Positions 15,826 through 24,091 of a stretch of DNA of 64,000 nt are shown in pieces (the first letter of the stretch is position 1; every line of letters starts with the position of its first letter). Under the pieces are notes generated by a model that saw only the letters and a program-made list of their open reading frames with translations, did no database searches and had not been told where the DNA came from. A program made the position numbers and the translations under genes. Source of the DNA: Pseudomonadota bacterium (lineage in GTDB: Bacteria; Myxococcota_A; Polyangia; Polyangiales; Polyangiaceae); the NCBI GenBank assembly GCA_023423895.1, contig JAFAER010000198.1, forward strand, positions 1-64,000. The letters are read 5' to 3'.

Positions 15826-18800
15826 TCAGCGCATTTGGTAGGTGTAGAGGAACTGGACCTCGATGTTCTCGACCGAGCCCTTCTGGATGGCCTTGGCGTT
15901 CGTGAGGTTGAGCGTCCAGTCGGTGTAGGGCCCGAAGCCGGCGTAGGCCGATTCGACGTCCCGACGATGGAGCGCCTCTTCGGTGACGGCTCCGCCGATC
16001 TCGATCGCGGCTCGGATGAAGTTCCGGTCGTCCCGTTCGAGGTACGGACAGTACTTGAACGTCCACCGCTTGACGGCCTTGTGCATGAACACGACCTCGG
16101 TGCCGTTCCGATCATGGAACGTGTCGCGGCAGCCGTGCGTCACCTGCAGATCGAGCGTCGGCCTCGTCTGCCGAATCCTGTCCGCGCTGAGCGGTTCCGA
16201 CGTCTTCTCGTCGATGAGCACCGCTCCGCCGAGGAACACGCGGACCCCGAAGATGCGGAGGTTGTACATACCCTCCTTCGTGAACGTCTCGTAGATCACC
16301 CCGGGGCGCCGCTTCGAACCCGCCGAGGGGCGGCTCAGCGTGAAGCTCACGGTCCCGCCGTCGACGAGGCGAGCCACCAACCCGGGGTCGGTGATGAAGA
16401 TTCGATCGGAGTCGCCGCGAAGGTTCTCGGGGACGTGCTGCGCCTCGGGTCCGTTCATGATCGTGTGCTTGTGCTTCGCGACGAGCCGCTCGCGGCATTC
16501 GAGGAGCTCGTCGTACGTGATCACGTCCGTGACCGGCGCTTCGCCCCAAACGACGTTGCCTTCGAGCACGTCGCGGAAGACGTTGTAGTCGTTGTCCAAG
16601 GACCAAAAGGCGTAGGCCTTGTTCGCTCGAGCGATCTCGGTCATCGCGTCCTGGATGTGATTCGCGTAGAGCTTCGAGAACGTCGCGACCCGCGCCGGTA
16701 GGGTCGGATCATTGCGCTCTACGATCTTCGTATGTTTGGCGGCGATCGCGGCGGAGAGGGCCTTCGCTTCCTGGCGCATCTCGAGGATGACGCTGACCAG
16801 CGAGTTGTATTCGAGAACCAGGTCGTTCCTTCGGGTGATGAGCGCTGCCAGGCTGCGGAGCTCTCGGTCGAGGCTCTCGGCCTCGGGCCGACTGAGGTAG
16901 TTCTCGAGGAGGTCCTCGTAATCGGAGATCGCCACGAGGATCTTGTGAGAATCGACGTTGATCCGACCTTCACCGTCGTAGAAGACCTTCGCAAGTGAGG
17001 CCTCGGAGAGCTTGTCGCTGCTCCGCTGCATCGACTTGATCAGGAAGTTCTTCTTCGTCGACGTCCCGTCGTCGCCGACGACCTCCGTGAAGCCCTTGTA
17101 GAGGATGTCCGCCGTCTGGATGCCGGACATCGCGTTCTTGGTCAGGCCGCCATCGAGCGAAGGAGGCTCGAAGGCGACCATCGTCAACGCCGAGACCCAG
17201 TCGTCGAACTTGCAGTTGAAGCCCGTAAGGCTCGCCTCGAAGGCTCCCTTCCGCGACTCGATCGCGCTTTGCTCTGCCGCGATGAGCTCACCAATGTGCA
17301 CGATCTCGTCGGTGGCGGGTCCGCGGAGCTGCCGCGTGAGCTCGTCGGCACGGGAGGAGAGCAGGTCCCTCCTGAGCTCGGCTTCGAGGATCGCCCCGTC
17401 GAGCTCTGCCTTGATCCCGTCGTCCCTCTTGAGCTTCGCCAAGAGTGCGTCGTAGCGAGCGCCGACCCGCTCGAGGTGCGCTGACTTGTCCTTGAGGAGC
17501 GCGTTGTAGAACGCGAGGCTCGGCTCCGAGGTGTCGACCTCGTCTGCGCGGTCGCCCGTGAAGTCCTGCTCGTTCTCCGCGCGGTACTTGAGCGCCTCGA
17601 CCTCCGAATGAACATCGAGGAGCGCGAGACGGGCGAGCGGATTTTGATGCTGGCCGCCGAACGGGCCTTTTTGGTCCTCGTTCTCTTCCTTGTCCACCAG
17701 ATTGCGCAGCGGCTGAAGGGTGCTCGCGAGCCACGCGAGGAGCTCGTACCACGCGGGTTTGTCTTCCGCGTTCTCGAGGTCGCTCTGGATGGCCGCCGTC
17801 GCCATCATCGCCTTCGCCCGCTGGACCAGCATCAGTGCATGGGTCGGATGGACGAAATCGGTGAGCTCCGCGAAGCCGATCGTGGTGACCGACGTCGAAC
17901 CGTCTTTGCCCGGCGCTTTCTGCGGCGGCTCTCCCGCCGGACGCGGCTTGACCTTACCGCGCGGCCCGGGGCGCGATTGCGGGCGCTCGTTCTCCGGGAT
18001 CTCGCGCTGAACCGTCTCGACCTTGCCGTCATAGGGTATCCACTCTGTCGGATGCCCCGGGACGACGGGAAGCTCGTGGCGGTCGATGAAGGGCGCGTGG
18101 GTCATCGGCCCGCTGCGTCCGCCCTCGCCAGGCACCCCATCCTTCGCGCGCTCGGGGCTCGCGCCACGCTCGACGTGGAGCGAGAGGCCTGCCGGCAGCG
18201 CGGAGCCGAAGTGGCGAACGGAGATCGTGCCGCCATTGCCGCCGCGGCCGCCGCGGCCGCCAAGCCCGGCGTTCCCGCCCGGACCGCCGGGGCCCGGTCC
18301 CTCCCGCCGGTTCCGGAGCTTCCAATCCCAGCAGCCCTCGCCTCCCGGACCGCCTCGCGCGCCGTCGGCGCCTTCCTGTCCTGGCGAGCCATGACCTCCG
18401 CGCGCACGGAGCTCGAGGACGCTGTCTTTCGCGAAGGTGCCGACGACGATCTCGATCGAGCCGGCGCTCGTCCCGTCGCAGCCGTCCTTGCCGTCGTCCC
18501 CGTCGGGGCCCGGTCCGCCTTCGCCCGCAGCCTCCGTCGAAAACGTGTACTGCTTGGCATTCTCACCCGGCTTGCCTTCTGCCACCGTCTGGACGACCTT
18601 CGCGACGGGGTGCACGTCGCCGTCCACTCCGCTGACGTCGATCGCCGCGGCTTTGCCCCCCGGCTCGGCCTCGGCCCGCAGCGTGCGCGCGACGAGCCGG
18701 ATCGATCGACCAGCGCCGATCAGGAGCGGGCCGTGAATGCGCACGCCGTCCGCGTGGATGACGAGGTCGATGTCGGGGGCGATCTCGACGCGAGCATCGC

Positions 18801-18936
18801 CGGGATACGGAGCCCCGCTCATCGTCAGCGTCACCATCGGCAGCGCGCTGTAGATGTAGCGCGTGCGCGTCTTCCCCTCACCGACGACGTGGTCGAAGAA
18901 AGCGAGAGCGGGACGTTTGGCTGCGCGCTCCGCCAT
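15826..18936 (-). CDS. Large protein with Gly-rich collagen-like region, long helical middle and beta C-terminal domain; possible toxin-like protein
   Basis: The protein has 1036 residues and no signal peptide. Order seen: N-terminal beta region with 'DLVIHADGVRIHGPLLIGAG' (~57-76); Gly-rich segments at about 137-155 and 180-236 ('GPGPDGDDGKDGCDG', 'GGRGGRGGNGG'); Pro-rich linker (~325-350); a long charged, mostly helical region (~360-760); and a beta-rich C terminus with 'MYNLRIFGVRVFLGGAV' and the final 'WTLNLTNAKAIQKGSVENIE'. The last part distantly recalls the closing domain of Tc-toxin A subunits; that is inference only. The ATG lies 2 nt after the stop of the upstream membrane/coiled-coil gene, so the two are co-translated. 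The function is not recognised. Confidence 0.75.
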   Translation of the reverse strand: MAERAAKRPALAFFDHVVGEGKTRTRYIYSALPMVTLTMSGAPYPGDARVEIAPDIDLVIHADGVRIHGPLLIGAGRSIRLVARTLRAEAEPGGKAAAIDVSGVDGDVHPVAKVVQTVAEGKPGENAKQYTFSTEAAGEGGPGPDGDDGKDGCDGTSAGSIEIVVGTFAKDSVLELRARGGHGSPGQEGADGARGGPGGEGCWDWKLRNRREGPGPGGPGGNAGLGGRGGRGGNGGTISVRHFGSALPAGLSLHVERGASPERAKDGVPGEGGRSGPMTHAPFIDRHELPVVPGHPTEWIPYDGKVETVQREIPENERPQSRPGPRGKVKPRPAGEPPQKAPGKDGSTSVTTIGFAELTDFVHPTHALMLVQRAKAMMATAAIQSDLENAEDKPAWYELLAWLASTLQPLRNLVDKEENEDQKGPFGGQHQNPLARLALLDVHSEVEALKYRAENEQDFTGDRADEVDTSEPSLAFYNALLKDKSAHLERVGARYDALLAKLKRDDGIKAELDGAILEAELRRDLLSSRADELTRQLRGPATDEIVHIGELIAAEQSAIESRKGAFEASLTGFNCKFDDWVSALTMVAFEPPSLDGGLTKNAMSGIQTADILYKGFTEVVGDDGTSTKKNFLIKSMQRSSDKLSEASLAKVFYDGEGRINVDSHKILVAISDYEDLLENYLSRPEAESLDRELRSLAALITRRNDLVLEYNSLVSVILEMRQEAKALSAAIAAKHTKIVERNDPTLPARVATFSKLYANHIQDAMTEIARANKAYAFWSLDNDYNVFRDVLEGNVVWGEAPVTDVITYDELLECRERLVAKHKHTIMNGPEAQHVPENLRGDSDRIFITDPGLVARLVDGGTVSFTLSRPSAGSKRRPGVIYETFTKEGMYNLRIFGVRVFLGGAVLIDEKTSEPLSADRIRQTRPTLDLQVTHGCRDTFHDRNGTEVVFMHKAVKRWTFKYCPYLERDDRNFIRAAIEIGGAVTEEALHRRDVESAYAGFGPYTDWTLNLTNAKAIQKGSVENIEVQFLYTYQMR

Positions 18937-18938
18937 GG

Positions 18939-20414
18939 CTATCGGCCTTCGCCAGCCAGATTCTTCGCCTGTTCGGCGTGCTCCTTGGCCTCCTTTCGCT
19001 TCCTCTCGTTCTCTTCGTGCTTCTTCTTCTTCTCGTCGTGCTCGCCCTCGCTTTTCTTGACGTCCTTCTCCTGCTCCTTCTTCTTCCTCTCGAGGTCCGT
19101 TCTCGTCTGAGCGTCGACCGTGGGGCCAAGGTTGTCGAGTTGCCGCTGCGTCTCGTTCAGAGTCTCTCTCTTGGTTTCGAGGGCCTCTTCGCTCTCACTG
19201 ACCTTGACGGCCTCGTTCTTGACCCGATCGTCCAGCTTCTTCGCGCGGTCATCGAGGCTCTGTATGGCTTTCTTGAGCTCCCCTTCGTTCGTAGGCACCG
19301 TGGGGTCCGCCTTCTGCGCCTCGCTCAGGATGTTGAGCTGAGCATCTATCGAAATCGTGGCCCTCTGTTGGGTCTCGGGCGATCGCTCTGTGAGCCATTC
19401 ATAGAAGACCCTCAGCGTCCCGTCCTTGCGGGCAGCCGACGAGATCGTCAGCGGAATGAAGACCAGCGCGGCGAGGACCGTGCCGGTGATGACGAAGACA
19501 TCGACGGTGGAGTAGGAGGTGGGCTTGTCGCTCTCCGTCTCACCGTGGCAGTTGGTCGTCGTGTCCCTGGTGCCCGCCGGGTAAATGAAGCCGAAGAAGA
19601 CCTTCGTGCTTCCCTTCGTCGCTGCGAAGGTCACCCGTCCACGAGTCTGCTCGTCGGACCACGTGAGCGTCTTCGTCGCCGTCGAGTACGTCGGGGACGT
19701 GACCTCGATCCCGCCGTACGTGACGGTCTCGTCCGCGTTCACCACAAGTCGCTGAAACGTGTCTGTCCCCGACGGGTAGGGCGTGACCACGTAGTCGCCG
19801 CTCCGCGAGGCGAGCGTGTCCGCTTCGGCTCCGAGCATCGCGGAGGCGTGGAAGTCGTTCGAATCCGCCGGCGCTGCTTCGTCGAACCAGACGACCAGCG
19901 TCGTGCCGGTGACCTCGAACGTCCGACCCCCCACCGTCAAGGAGCCGCTGACCCGCTTCCAGAAGGCGTCCTTCTCGAAGTCGTTCTCGTACGCCGCGCC
20001 GCCGATCGCAAAGGACAGTGCTCCCGCGGGGGCATCACCCGGTTGATCGCTCCAGGTCAGGCGATCGGCATCGTAGGTGTAGGCGGTGATGATCTGGTCG
20101 TCGACCCAGACCGTGTTACCGTCGATGACGACCACCCGCGGCCCTCCGGTCCCGGCGTCGAGGGTATAGGTGCCGTTCCAGAACGAGAGGCGGTGCGCGC
20201 GGAAGTGCTCCACCGCCGGCTGGAGGTGTTCGGCCTTGACGCCCCGGTACCCGGCGACCTCGGCAAACCACTTCTCGAGCGCGCCGGGCCGCTCTTCGTC
20301 CCTGACGATGTCGCGGAGGCGCAGTCGGAAGGCGGCCGCCAGTGTCGACCGGACGGACATATCCTCGAAGAACTTCACTGCCTGCGCGTTCACGCTCGTC
20401 GTTCCGTCTGCCAT
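18939..20414 (-). CDS. Membrane-anchored coiled-coil protein with duplicated beta domain, unknown
   Basis: The start is the ATG at 20414; an AAGGAG Shine-Dalgarno lies 7 nt upstream (20422-20427). The protein has 491 residues. Residues 1-80 are helical and end 'HRLSFWNGTY'. Two related beta units lie at ~98-140 and ~228-276; each has a (T/S)xxY strand followed by LTWSD and later a GxxxF strand. One membrane helix is at ~303-325 (VDVFVITGTVLAALVFIPL). Residues ~375-485 are a highly charged coiled coil ('LERKKKEQEKDVKKSEGEHD'). Its stop is 2 nt before the 1036-residue partner. I do not recognise the family; the pair looks like a membrane platform plus effector. Confidence 0.75.
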   Translation of the reverse strand: MADGTTSVNAQAVKFFEDMSVRSTLAAAFRLRLRDIVRDEERPGALEKWFAEVAGYRGVKAEHLQPAVEHFRAHRLSFWNGTYTLDAGTGGPRVVVIDGNTVWVDDQIITAYTYDADRLTWSDQPGDAPAGALSFAIGGAAYENDFEKDAFWKRVSGSLTVGGRTFEVTGTTLVVWFDEAAPADSNDFHASAMLGAEADTLASRSGDYVVTPYPSGTDTFQRLVVNADETVTYGGIEVTSPTYSTATKTLTWSDEQTRGRVTFAATKGSTKVFFGFIYPAGTRDTTTNCHGETESDKPTSYSTVDVFVITGTVLAALVFIPLTISSAARKDGTLRVFYEWLTERSPETQQRATISIDAQLNILSEAQKADPTVPTNEGELKKAIQSLDDRAKKLDDRVKNEAVKVSESEEALETKRETLNETQRQLDNLGPTVDAQTRTDLERKKKEQEKDVKKSEGEHDEKKKKHEENERKRKEAKEHAEQAKNLAGEGR

Positions 20415-20421
20415 TTGCGAG

Positions 20422-20427
20422 CTCCTT
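20422..20427 (-). promoter_or_regulatory. Shine-Dalgarno fixing the start of the coiled-coil gene
   Basis: AAGGAG on the minus strand is spaced 7 nt from the ATG at 20414. It rules out a longer N-terminal extension that reads as Arg-rich junk. Confidence 0.75.
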
Positions 20428-20530
20428 CTCCAGACGATGCGGCAGGAGTATCGAAGCCCGACGACAGCGACGTCTATCCGCCGCCCGCAACGTGGATATC
20501 CACTTCGTGCAGTGCCGTCGCGTCGACGCC

Positions 20531-21547
20531 TCAGCGACGCGAACGGCGACGCAGCGTCTCGGCGGGGCTCTCTCCGAAGCGCGCTCGATACGTGACGCTG
20601 AACCGTCCGAGATGCTCGAACCCGCACGCGAGCGCGACCTCGGCGACGGTCGTCGAGGCGGCCGCAGACGTGAGGAGGTGACGTCGTGCGAGCTCGAAGC
20701 GGCGATCGCGGAGGAACGTCATCGGCGAGCGTCCCCGATGCGCACGGAAGCCGGCGAAGAGAGCCCGCGCGCTGACCCCGGTGACGGTCACGAGGTCGGC
20801 GATCGTGACGGGACCATGAGCGTTCGCGGCGATGTACTCGGCGGCGCGTTCGACATAGCTCGGCTCGGTGGGCCGGGTGGGCCGGTGGACGAGGCGCGAG
20901 CGGCTGTGCGGCAGGCCGAGGAGCAGCGTGTAGACGAACGCCTCGGTCAGGCGGCCGCGGAGGATCGCGGAGTCGATCACCTCGGAGTCGCGATCGATCG
21001 ATCCGACGATGTACTCGAGCATACGAACCACTTCGGCGCCGGCGCCGCCCGTCGTGTCGACCGCGAGCTCGAACCGCAGCGGTGAGCTGTGAATGGCTGC
21101 TCCTGGCTCGGCGAGGGCGGCGAGCGCGTCATCGATCAAACGTGCGGGGACTGACACCTGGAGGCCTTCGTAGCGAGTGTTGACCTGGAAGGCCGCCGGC
21201 ATCGACGGAGAGACGAGCGCGGCAAGGCGCCCTCGGTGCGCGGCGGCCTCGTCGCGGCCCTGCTCGGCGAGGACACCGGCGTGGCGTGGGACCAGGAGCG
21301 AATACTGCCCATCCACATTGCGCGTGCCAGCGCGGGCGGCGCCGGCGTATCGGCTCGCGACGATGTGCAGCGCGTCGAACGAGGTCGCGTTCGCCGTCCA
21401 ACGGAACGGGAGCCGACGCTCGAGGTGCTCCCCGACGGCGGGCGAGTTGATCCGCGACTGGAGATGAAGTGCCTCTTCGACGCTGGCCGTACGGATGAGG
21501 GGAAAGCGAGAGAGAGGGAGGATCGGGCGCGTCATCGGGCGCATCAT
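20531..21547 (-). CDS. AraC-family transcriptional regulator (AraC_binding_2 type)
   Basis: Starting at the ATG at 21547 or 21535 gives about 335 residues. The sensor part has 'LPFRWTANATSFDALHIVAS' and 'YEGLQVSVPARLIDDALAAL'. The C-terminal HTH pair is 'VTIADLVTVTGVSARALFAG' and 'TTVAEVALACGFEHLGRFSV' followed by 'YRARFGESPAETLRRR'. It lies 116 bp upstream of, and reads toward, the two-gene coiled-coil/Gly-rich cassette. Control of that cassette is plausible but inferred from position only. Confidence 0.87.
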   Translation of the reverse strand: MMRPMTRPILPLSRFPLIRTASVEEALHLQSRINSPAVGEHLERRLPFRWTANATSFDALHIVASRYAGAARAGTRNVDGQYSLLVPRHAGVLAEQGRDEAAAHRGRLAALVSPSMPAAFQVNTRYEGLQVSVPARLIDDALAALAEPGAAIHSSPLRFELAVDTTGGAGAEVVRMLEYIVGSIDRDSEVIDSAILRGRLTEAFVYTLLLGLPHSRSRLVHRPTRPTEPSYVERAAEYIAANAHGPVTIADLVTVTGVSARALFAGFRAHRGRSPMTFLRDRRFELARRHLLTSAAASTTVAEVALACGFEHLGRFSVTYRARFGESPAETLRRRSRR

Positions 21548-21682
21548 CGGGCGAAGAGGACGGCGCCTCTCACGGTGGTTTTCCTGCCTCGCCCCGGGTC
21601 GCTGGATCGGGACGTCCACGTTCCACTTCCGGTAGGAGTCCCTGCCGACGATCGGCAGTCGGTCGTGGAGCGTGCGCTCACT

Positions 21683-22060
21683 CTACCTCCTCGCGGAGGT
21701 ACGAGACGGCGATGGCGTTGTCCTTGATGAGGGGATCGAGCGTCGCGGCGTACGCGGTTGGGTTCGATGGGGCGCTCGCCGCTCTTCACGGTCGCCACGC
21801 ATGAGCGATGAGATGCGCCACCCAAACCCGAGATTCGACATGTCCAAGCCGTAGCTGACGACGCCCGCTCGATAGAGGTCGTCCCAGGCGTCCATGAGCA
21901 GTCGTCCTCCATGCCCTTCTCCCCACTTGCCGAGACTTTCTGCTGCCCTCTTGGTCACGTTCTCGCGACCGAATGCCTTGTCGGAACTGTTCTGTACTGC
22001 GTTGAGTACGTCGAGGGTCGCCTTGCGCGCGTCGCCGTACCTCATGAAGGGCATCATATC
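21683..22060 (-). pseudogene. Remnant of an unrecognised gene with a frameshift near its 3' end
   Basis: Coding-quality sequence begins around 'MMPFMRYGDARKATLDVLNA' and continues 'NSSDKAFGRENVTKRAAESL', 'LLMDAWDDLYRAGVVSYGLD' and 'GFGWRISSLM'. At about 21795-21800 the frame fails. A different frame then reads 'SAPSNPTAYAATLDPLIKDN' and 'AIAVSYLREEVE' to a stop at about 21683. The two halves fit as one C-terminal region, so a one-base shift has occurred. No 5' end can be found, and an IS remnant begins 170 bp upstream. The family is not recognised. Confidence 0.5.
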
Positions 22061-22228
22061 TCCGAACGCAAACGCTTCGCCGTCCAGCGCAGGTGGGGGC
22101 CGGAAGTACCATCGAGGTTGTCGGCACCCGTTCAAAGCCTGACAGCGGGGCCGACGGTGCTGCGTGCTCTCGAGGACCCGCCTCTCGCGATCGAGGCTAG
22201 CAGCGAGGCCCTACATCCGCTCTTCTAG

Positions 22229-22242
22229 CAGGCTGCTGAAAA
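22229..22242 (+). repeat. Left terminal inverted repeat of the IS remnant
   Basis: caggctgctgaaaa, immediately inside a CTAG flank. It is a perfect inverse match to 22709-22722. Confidence 0.9.
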
Positions 22243-22708
22243 ACGGCAGTCGCTGGCGACCTTGAGCGGGCTCCCGCTGCTGCGGAGTCGCGCCTGTCGC
22301 GCTGAATTCGTGTCGCGGGAGCGAGGATTCGCTCCTAGCCCCGTCGCATCGAAGGTCGGTTCGATCATGTCCATGTCGAGAAATCAGCGGAACAGCAGGT
22401 CGTAGCCGAGCTGCTCGCAGAACTGCCGCTCGCTCCGGACTGAGTGGAGCGCCATCAGCAGCGAGCCCTTCAGCAGCCGCTCCGGTGGGATCGACGGCCG
22501 GTCCGTCCCCGCGTACATCGCGTAGAACGTCGCCGACATCGTCGCGAGGTATTCGTCGGCCATCTTCTTGATCCGCCGAGCCGGGAGCCGCTCCGGCACC
22601 ATCCCTTCCTGCGACATCAGGCAGAGCATCGACGATTGCGTGGTGTCTTCCCGCGCATGAGGCGGTTGGATCACACCGCGATCTCGTCATCGATCCCCTC
22701 GCTCCCGC

Positions 22709-22722
22709 TTTTCAGCAGCCTG
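22709..22722 (-). repeat. Right terminal inverted repeat of the IS remnant
   Basis: ttttcagcagcctg, followed by CTAG. It is the reverse complement of the left end over all 14 bases. Confidence 0.9.
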
Positions 22723-22903
22723 CTAGCTCTTCCTTCCAAGAGCCGTAGTCGGCGCCGATGTTCACGGCTCTTCGGCCCAGCCGACGCGCCGCGCCGCGTG
22801 AGCGGGGCGCGTGCCCGAGAGGCCACGCGTCGTTAGGACTCCTGAATTTCCTCGGACAGGGAGCGCGCTCTCGTTCGACGCTGTGGAGTGCTAGATTCGA
22901 AGA

Positions 22904-23125
22904 ATGCCTCGTCGTGAGACGGCCGCAGACCGCCTTCGCCTTGCCATGGCGATGCAGCGCGAGGGCACGGAAATGATGCGCCGCAATCTCCAGCGCAGGC
23001 ATCCGGACGCCACGAAGGCAGAGCTCGATAGAATGCTGGATGCCTGGCTCCTCTCGCGCGAGCCTGATGCGCCAGGTCGTCCCGTCCCATGGCCAAGAAC
23101 GAAAAGCGCACGCCCGACCCGGTGA
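22904..23125 (+). CDS. Antitoxin, Rv0078B/MenA1-like
   Basis: The protein has 73 residues. The middle, 'LRLAMAMQREGTEMMRRNLQ' then 'RRHPDATKAELDRMLDAWLL', fits the small helical antitoxins related to mycobacterial Rv0078B. In those a '(M/L)MRxxLRRxHPDAxxxEIxxxLxxWL' pattern is conserved. It overlaps the downstream nucleotidyltransferase gene by 37 nt, typical of a toxin-antitoxin pair. It would neutralise the toxin, probably by direct binding or by promoting its modification. The identification rests on pattern recall and on the neighbour. Confidence 0.75.
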   Translation: MPRRETAADRLRLAMAMQREGTEMMRRNLQRRHPDATKAELDRMLDAWLLSREPDAPGRPVPWPRTKSARPTR

Positions 23126-23688
23126 CCGAGGCCGCCGTGCGCACCGCGTCGGATCTTGGCGAGTTGGGTGCTCGCTTCGCCCTCGTGGGAGGTCTGGCGG
23201 TATCCGTTTGGGGTGAGCCGCGCTACACCCGAGACGTCGACTTGGCTGTCGGGGTCGACCGGGACGAGGAAGCGGAACGAGTGATTCGTGAGCTTGCGGC
23301 GCGAGGCTACGAGATCGTGACGATCATCGAGCAAACGAGAACGAAGCGCCTCGCTACAGCAAGGCTTCGTCGTTCCGAGGAGCGGTCTGTCCTCATCGAT
23401 CTCTTGTTCGCGTCGTCGGGCATCGAGCCAGAGCTCGCGGCGGCAGCAGTGCAGATCGACGGTGTTCCCGTAGGAACAGTTGGCCACCTGATCGCGCTGA
23501 AGGTTCTTTCCGAGTCGGAGAAGCGGCTTCAAGATCGAATCGATATCCAGCAGCTCGCGAAGGTCGCGTCCGATGAGGATTGGCGTACCGCCGAAGCAAT
23601 GGTGAGGCTGATCAAAGACCGCGGGTTCCATCGAGGCCGTGCGCTCGTGACGCGCCTTCGTCGATGGCGTCGCGATGGCCGGCAATGA
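23089..23688 (+). CDS. AbiEii/MenT-type nucleotidyltransferase toxin
   Basis: The protein has 199 residues. The nucleotidyltransferase core has 'ALVGGLAVSVWGEPRYT' followed by the DxD metal site in 'RDVDLAVGV', a beta-strand acidic residue in 'SVLIDLLFASSG', and the C-terminal 'GHLIALKVLSESEKRLQDR' motif. MenT-type enzymes add nucleotides to tRNA acceptor ends and block translation; AbiEii homologues act in phage defence. All core residues are present, so the toxin looks intact. It sits in a decayed patch next to an IS remnant, and its 3' end overlaps the remains of an older minus-strand gene. Confidence 0.88.
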   Translation: MAKNEKRTPDPVTEAAVRTASDLGELGARFALVGGLAVSVWGEPRYTRDVDLAVGVDRDEEAERVIRELAARGYEIVTIIEQTRTKRLATARLRRSEERSVLIDLLFASSGIEPELAAAAVQIDGVPVGTVGHLIALKVLSESEKRLQDRIDIQQLAKVASDEDWRTAEAMVRLIKDRGFHRGRALVTRLRRWRRDGRQ

Positions 23689-23689
23689 G

Positions 23690-23930
23690 TCTTCCCGACG
23701 ACGAGGTCGACTTCGCGCCGAACGCTCTTTGCGTCCCCGCACTCGCGCGGAGCCTCCCACGAGAGCTCGAGCGCGTGTTCTCGGTGGGCGTCAGCGGCGG
23801 GCGCGGCCGACGCGGGCCGAGTGCGCGCGCCGAACGCGCACGCGAACGCGAGCCCGACCGCGGCAATGGTCGCGCTCGCGGTCCGTCGTGTTCGGCATCT
23901 TCCGGGCTTTGCGGGCCCGTCCGGGACCAT
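23690..23930 (-). pseudogene. Truncated 5' end of a secreted myxobacterial protein
   Basis: From the ATG at 23930 a good signal peptide is read ('ASATIAAVGLAFACAFGART' ending 'RPASAAPAA'), then 'HALELSWEAPRECGDAKSVR' and 'REVDLVVG'. This opening (LSWEAP...C...vR.Ev...lG) recurs in myxobacterial secreted proteins and resembles the start of the protein at 56619-57758. Past about 23690 the frame turns to Arg-rich noise and runs antisense through the AbiEii gene. The insertion of the toxin-antitoxin pair probably removed the rest. Confidence 0.55.
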
Positions 23931-24091
23931 CGCCTGGCACTATCGAGGTGCGCTGTCCGCGCTGCAACGTGACGACGTCTTCGTGAGAGCAATGGCGGCG
24001 GGCGCGCGTGCTTCGACGCGCGATGCACGTGCCTCTCGAAGAGCGAGCGGTTCGCGCACGCGCTCTCGACCGCGCACCTCTGCGCTGCTCG

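Larger units (their letters stand above)
22229..22722 (-). mobile_element. Internally deleted IS (IS1182-type transposase remnant) with intact ends
   Basis: Perfect 14-bp terminal inverted repeats (caggctgctgaaaa at 22229-22242 and its complement at 22709-22722) are flanked by direct CTAG copies at 22225-22228 and 22723-22726. The minus strand encodes only a transposase N terminus (from about 22674): 'LPARRIKKMADEYLA', 'MYAGTDRPSIPPERLLKGSL', 'SVRSERQFCEQLGYDLLFR'. A TGA then stands where Trp is expected, followed by 'FLDMDMIEPTFDATG'; beyond that the frame is lost. The element is about 0.5 kb, roughly a third of a full copy. It can no longer make transposase but might be mobilised in trans. 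Confidence 0.85.

Noticed and set aside
18202..18530. Gly-rich stretch as a true collagen triple helix
   Set aside because: Gly spacing is irregular (GGxGG mixed with GxxG) and few Pro occupy the right positions; better described as a Gly-rich loop region.
17608..20681. Plus-strand frames (about 500 and 567 codons) opposite the two-gene cassette
   Set aside because: Low-complexity Arg/Leu composition; the minus-strand genes have Shine-Dalgarno, membrane helix and coiled coil.
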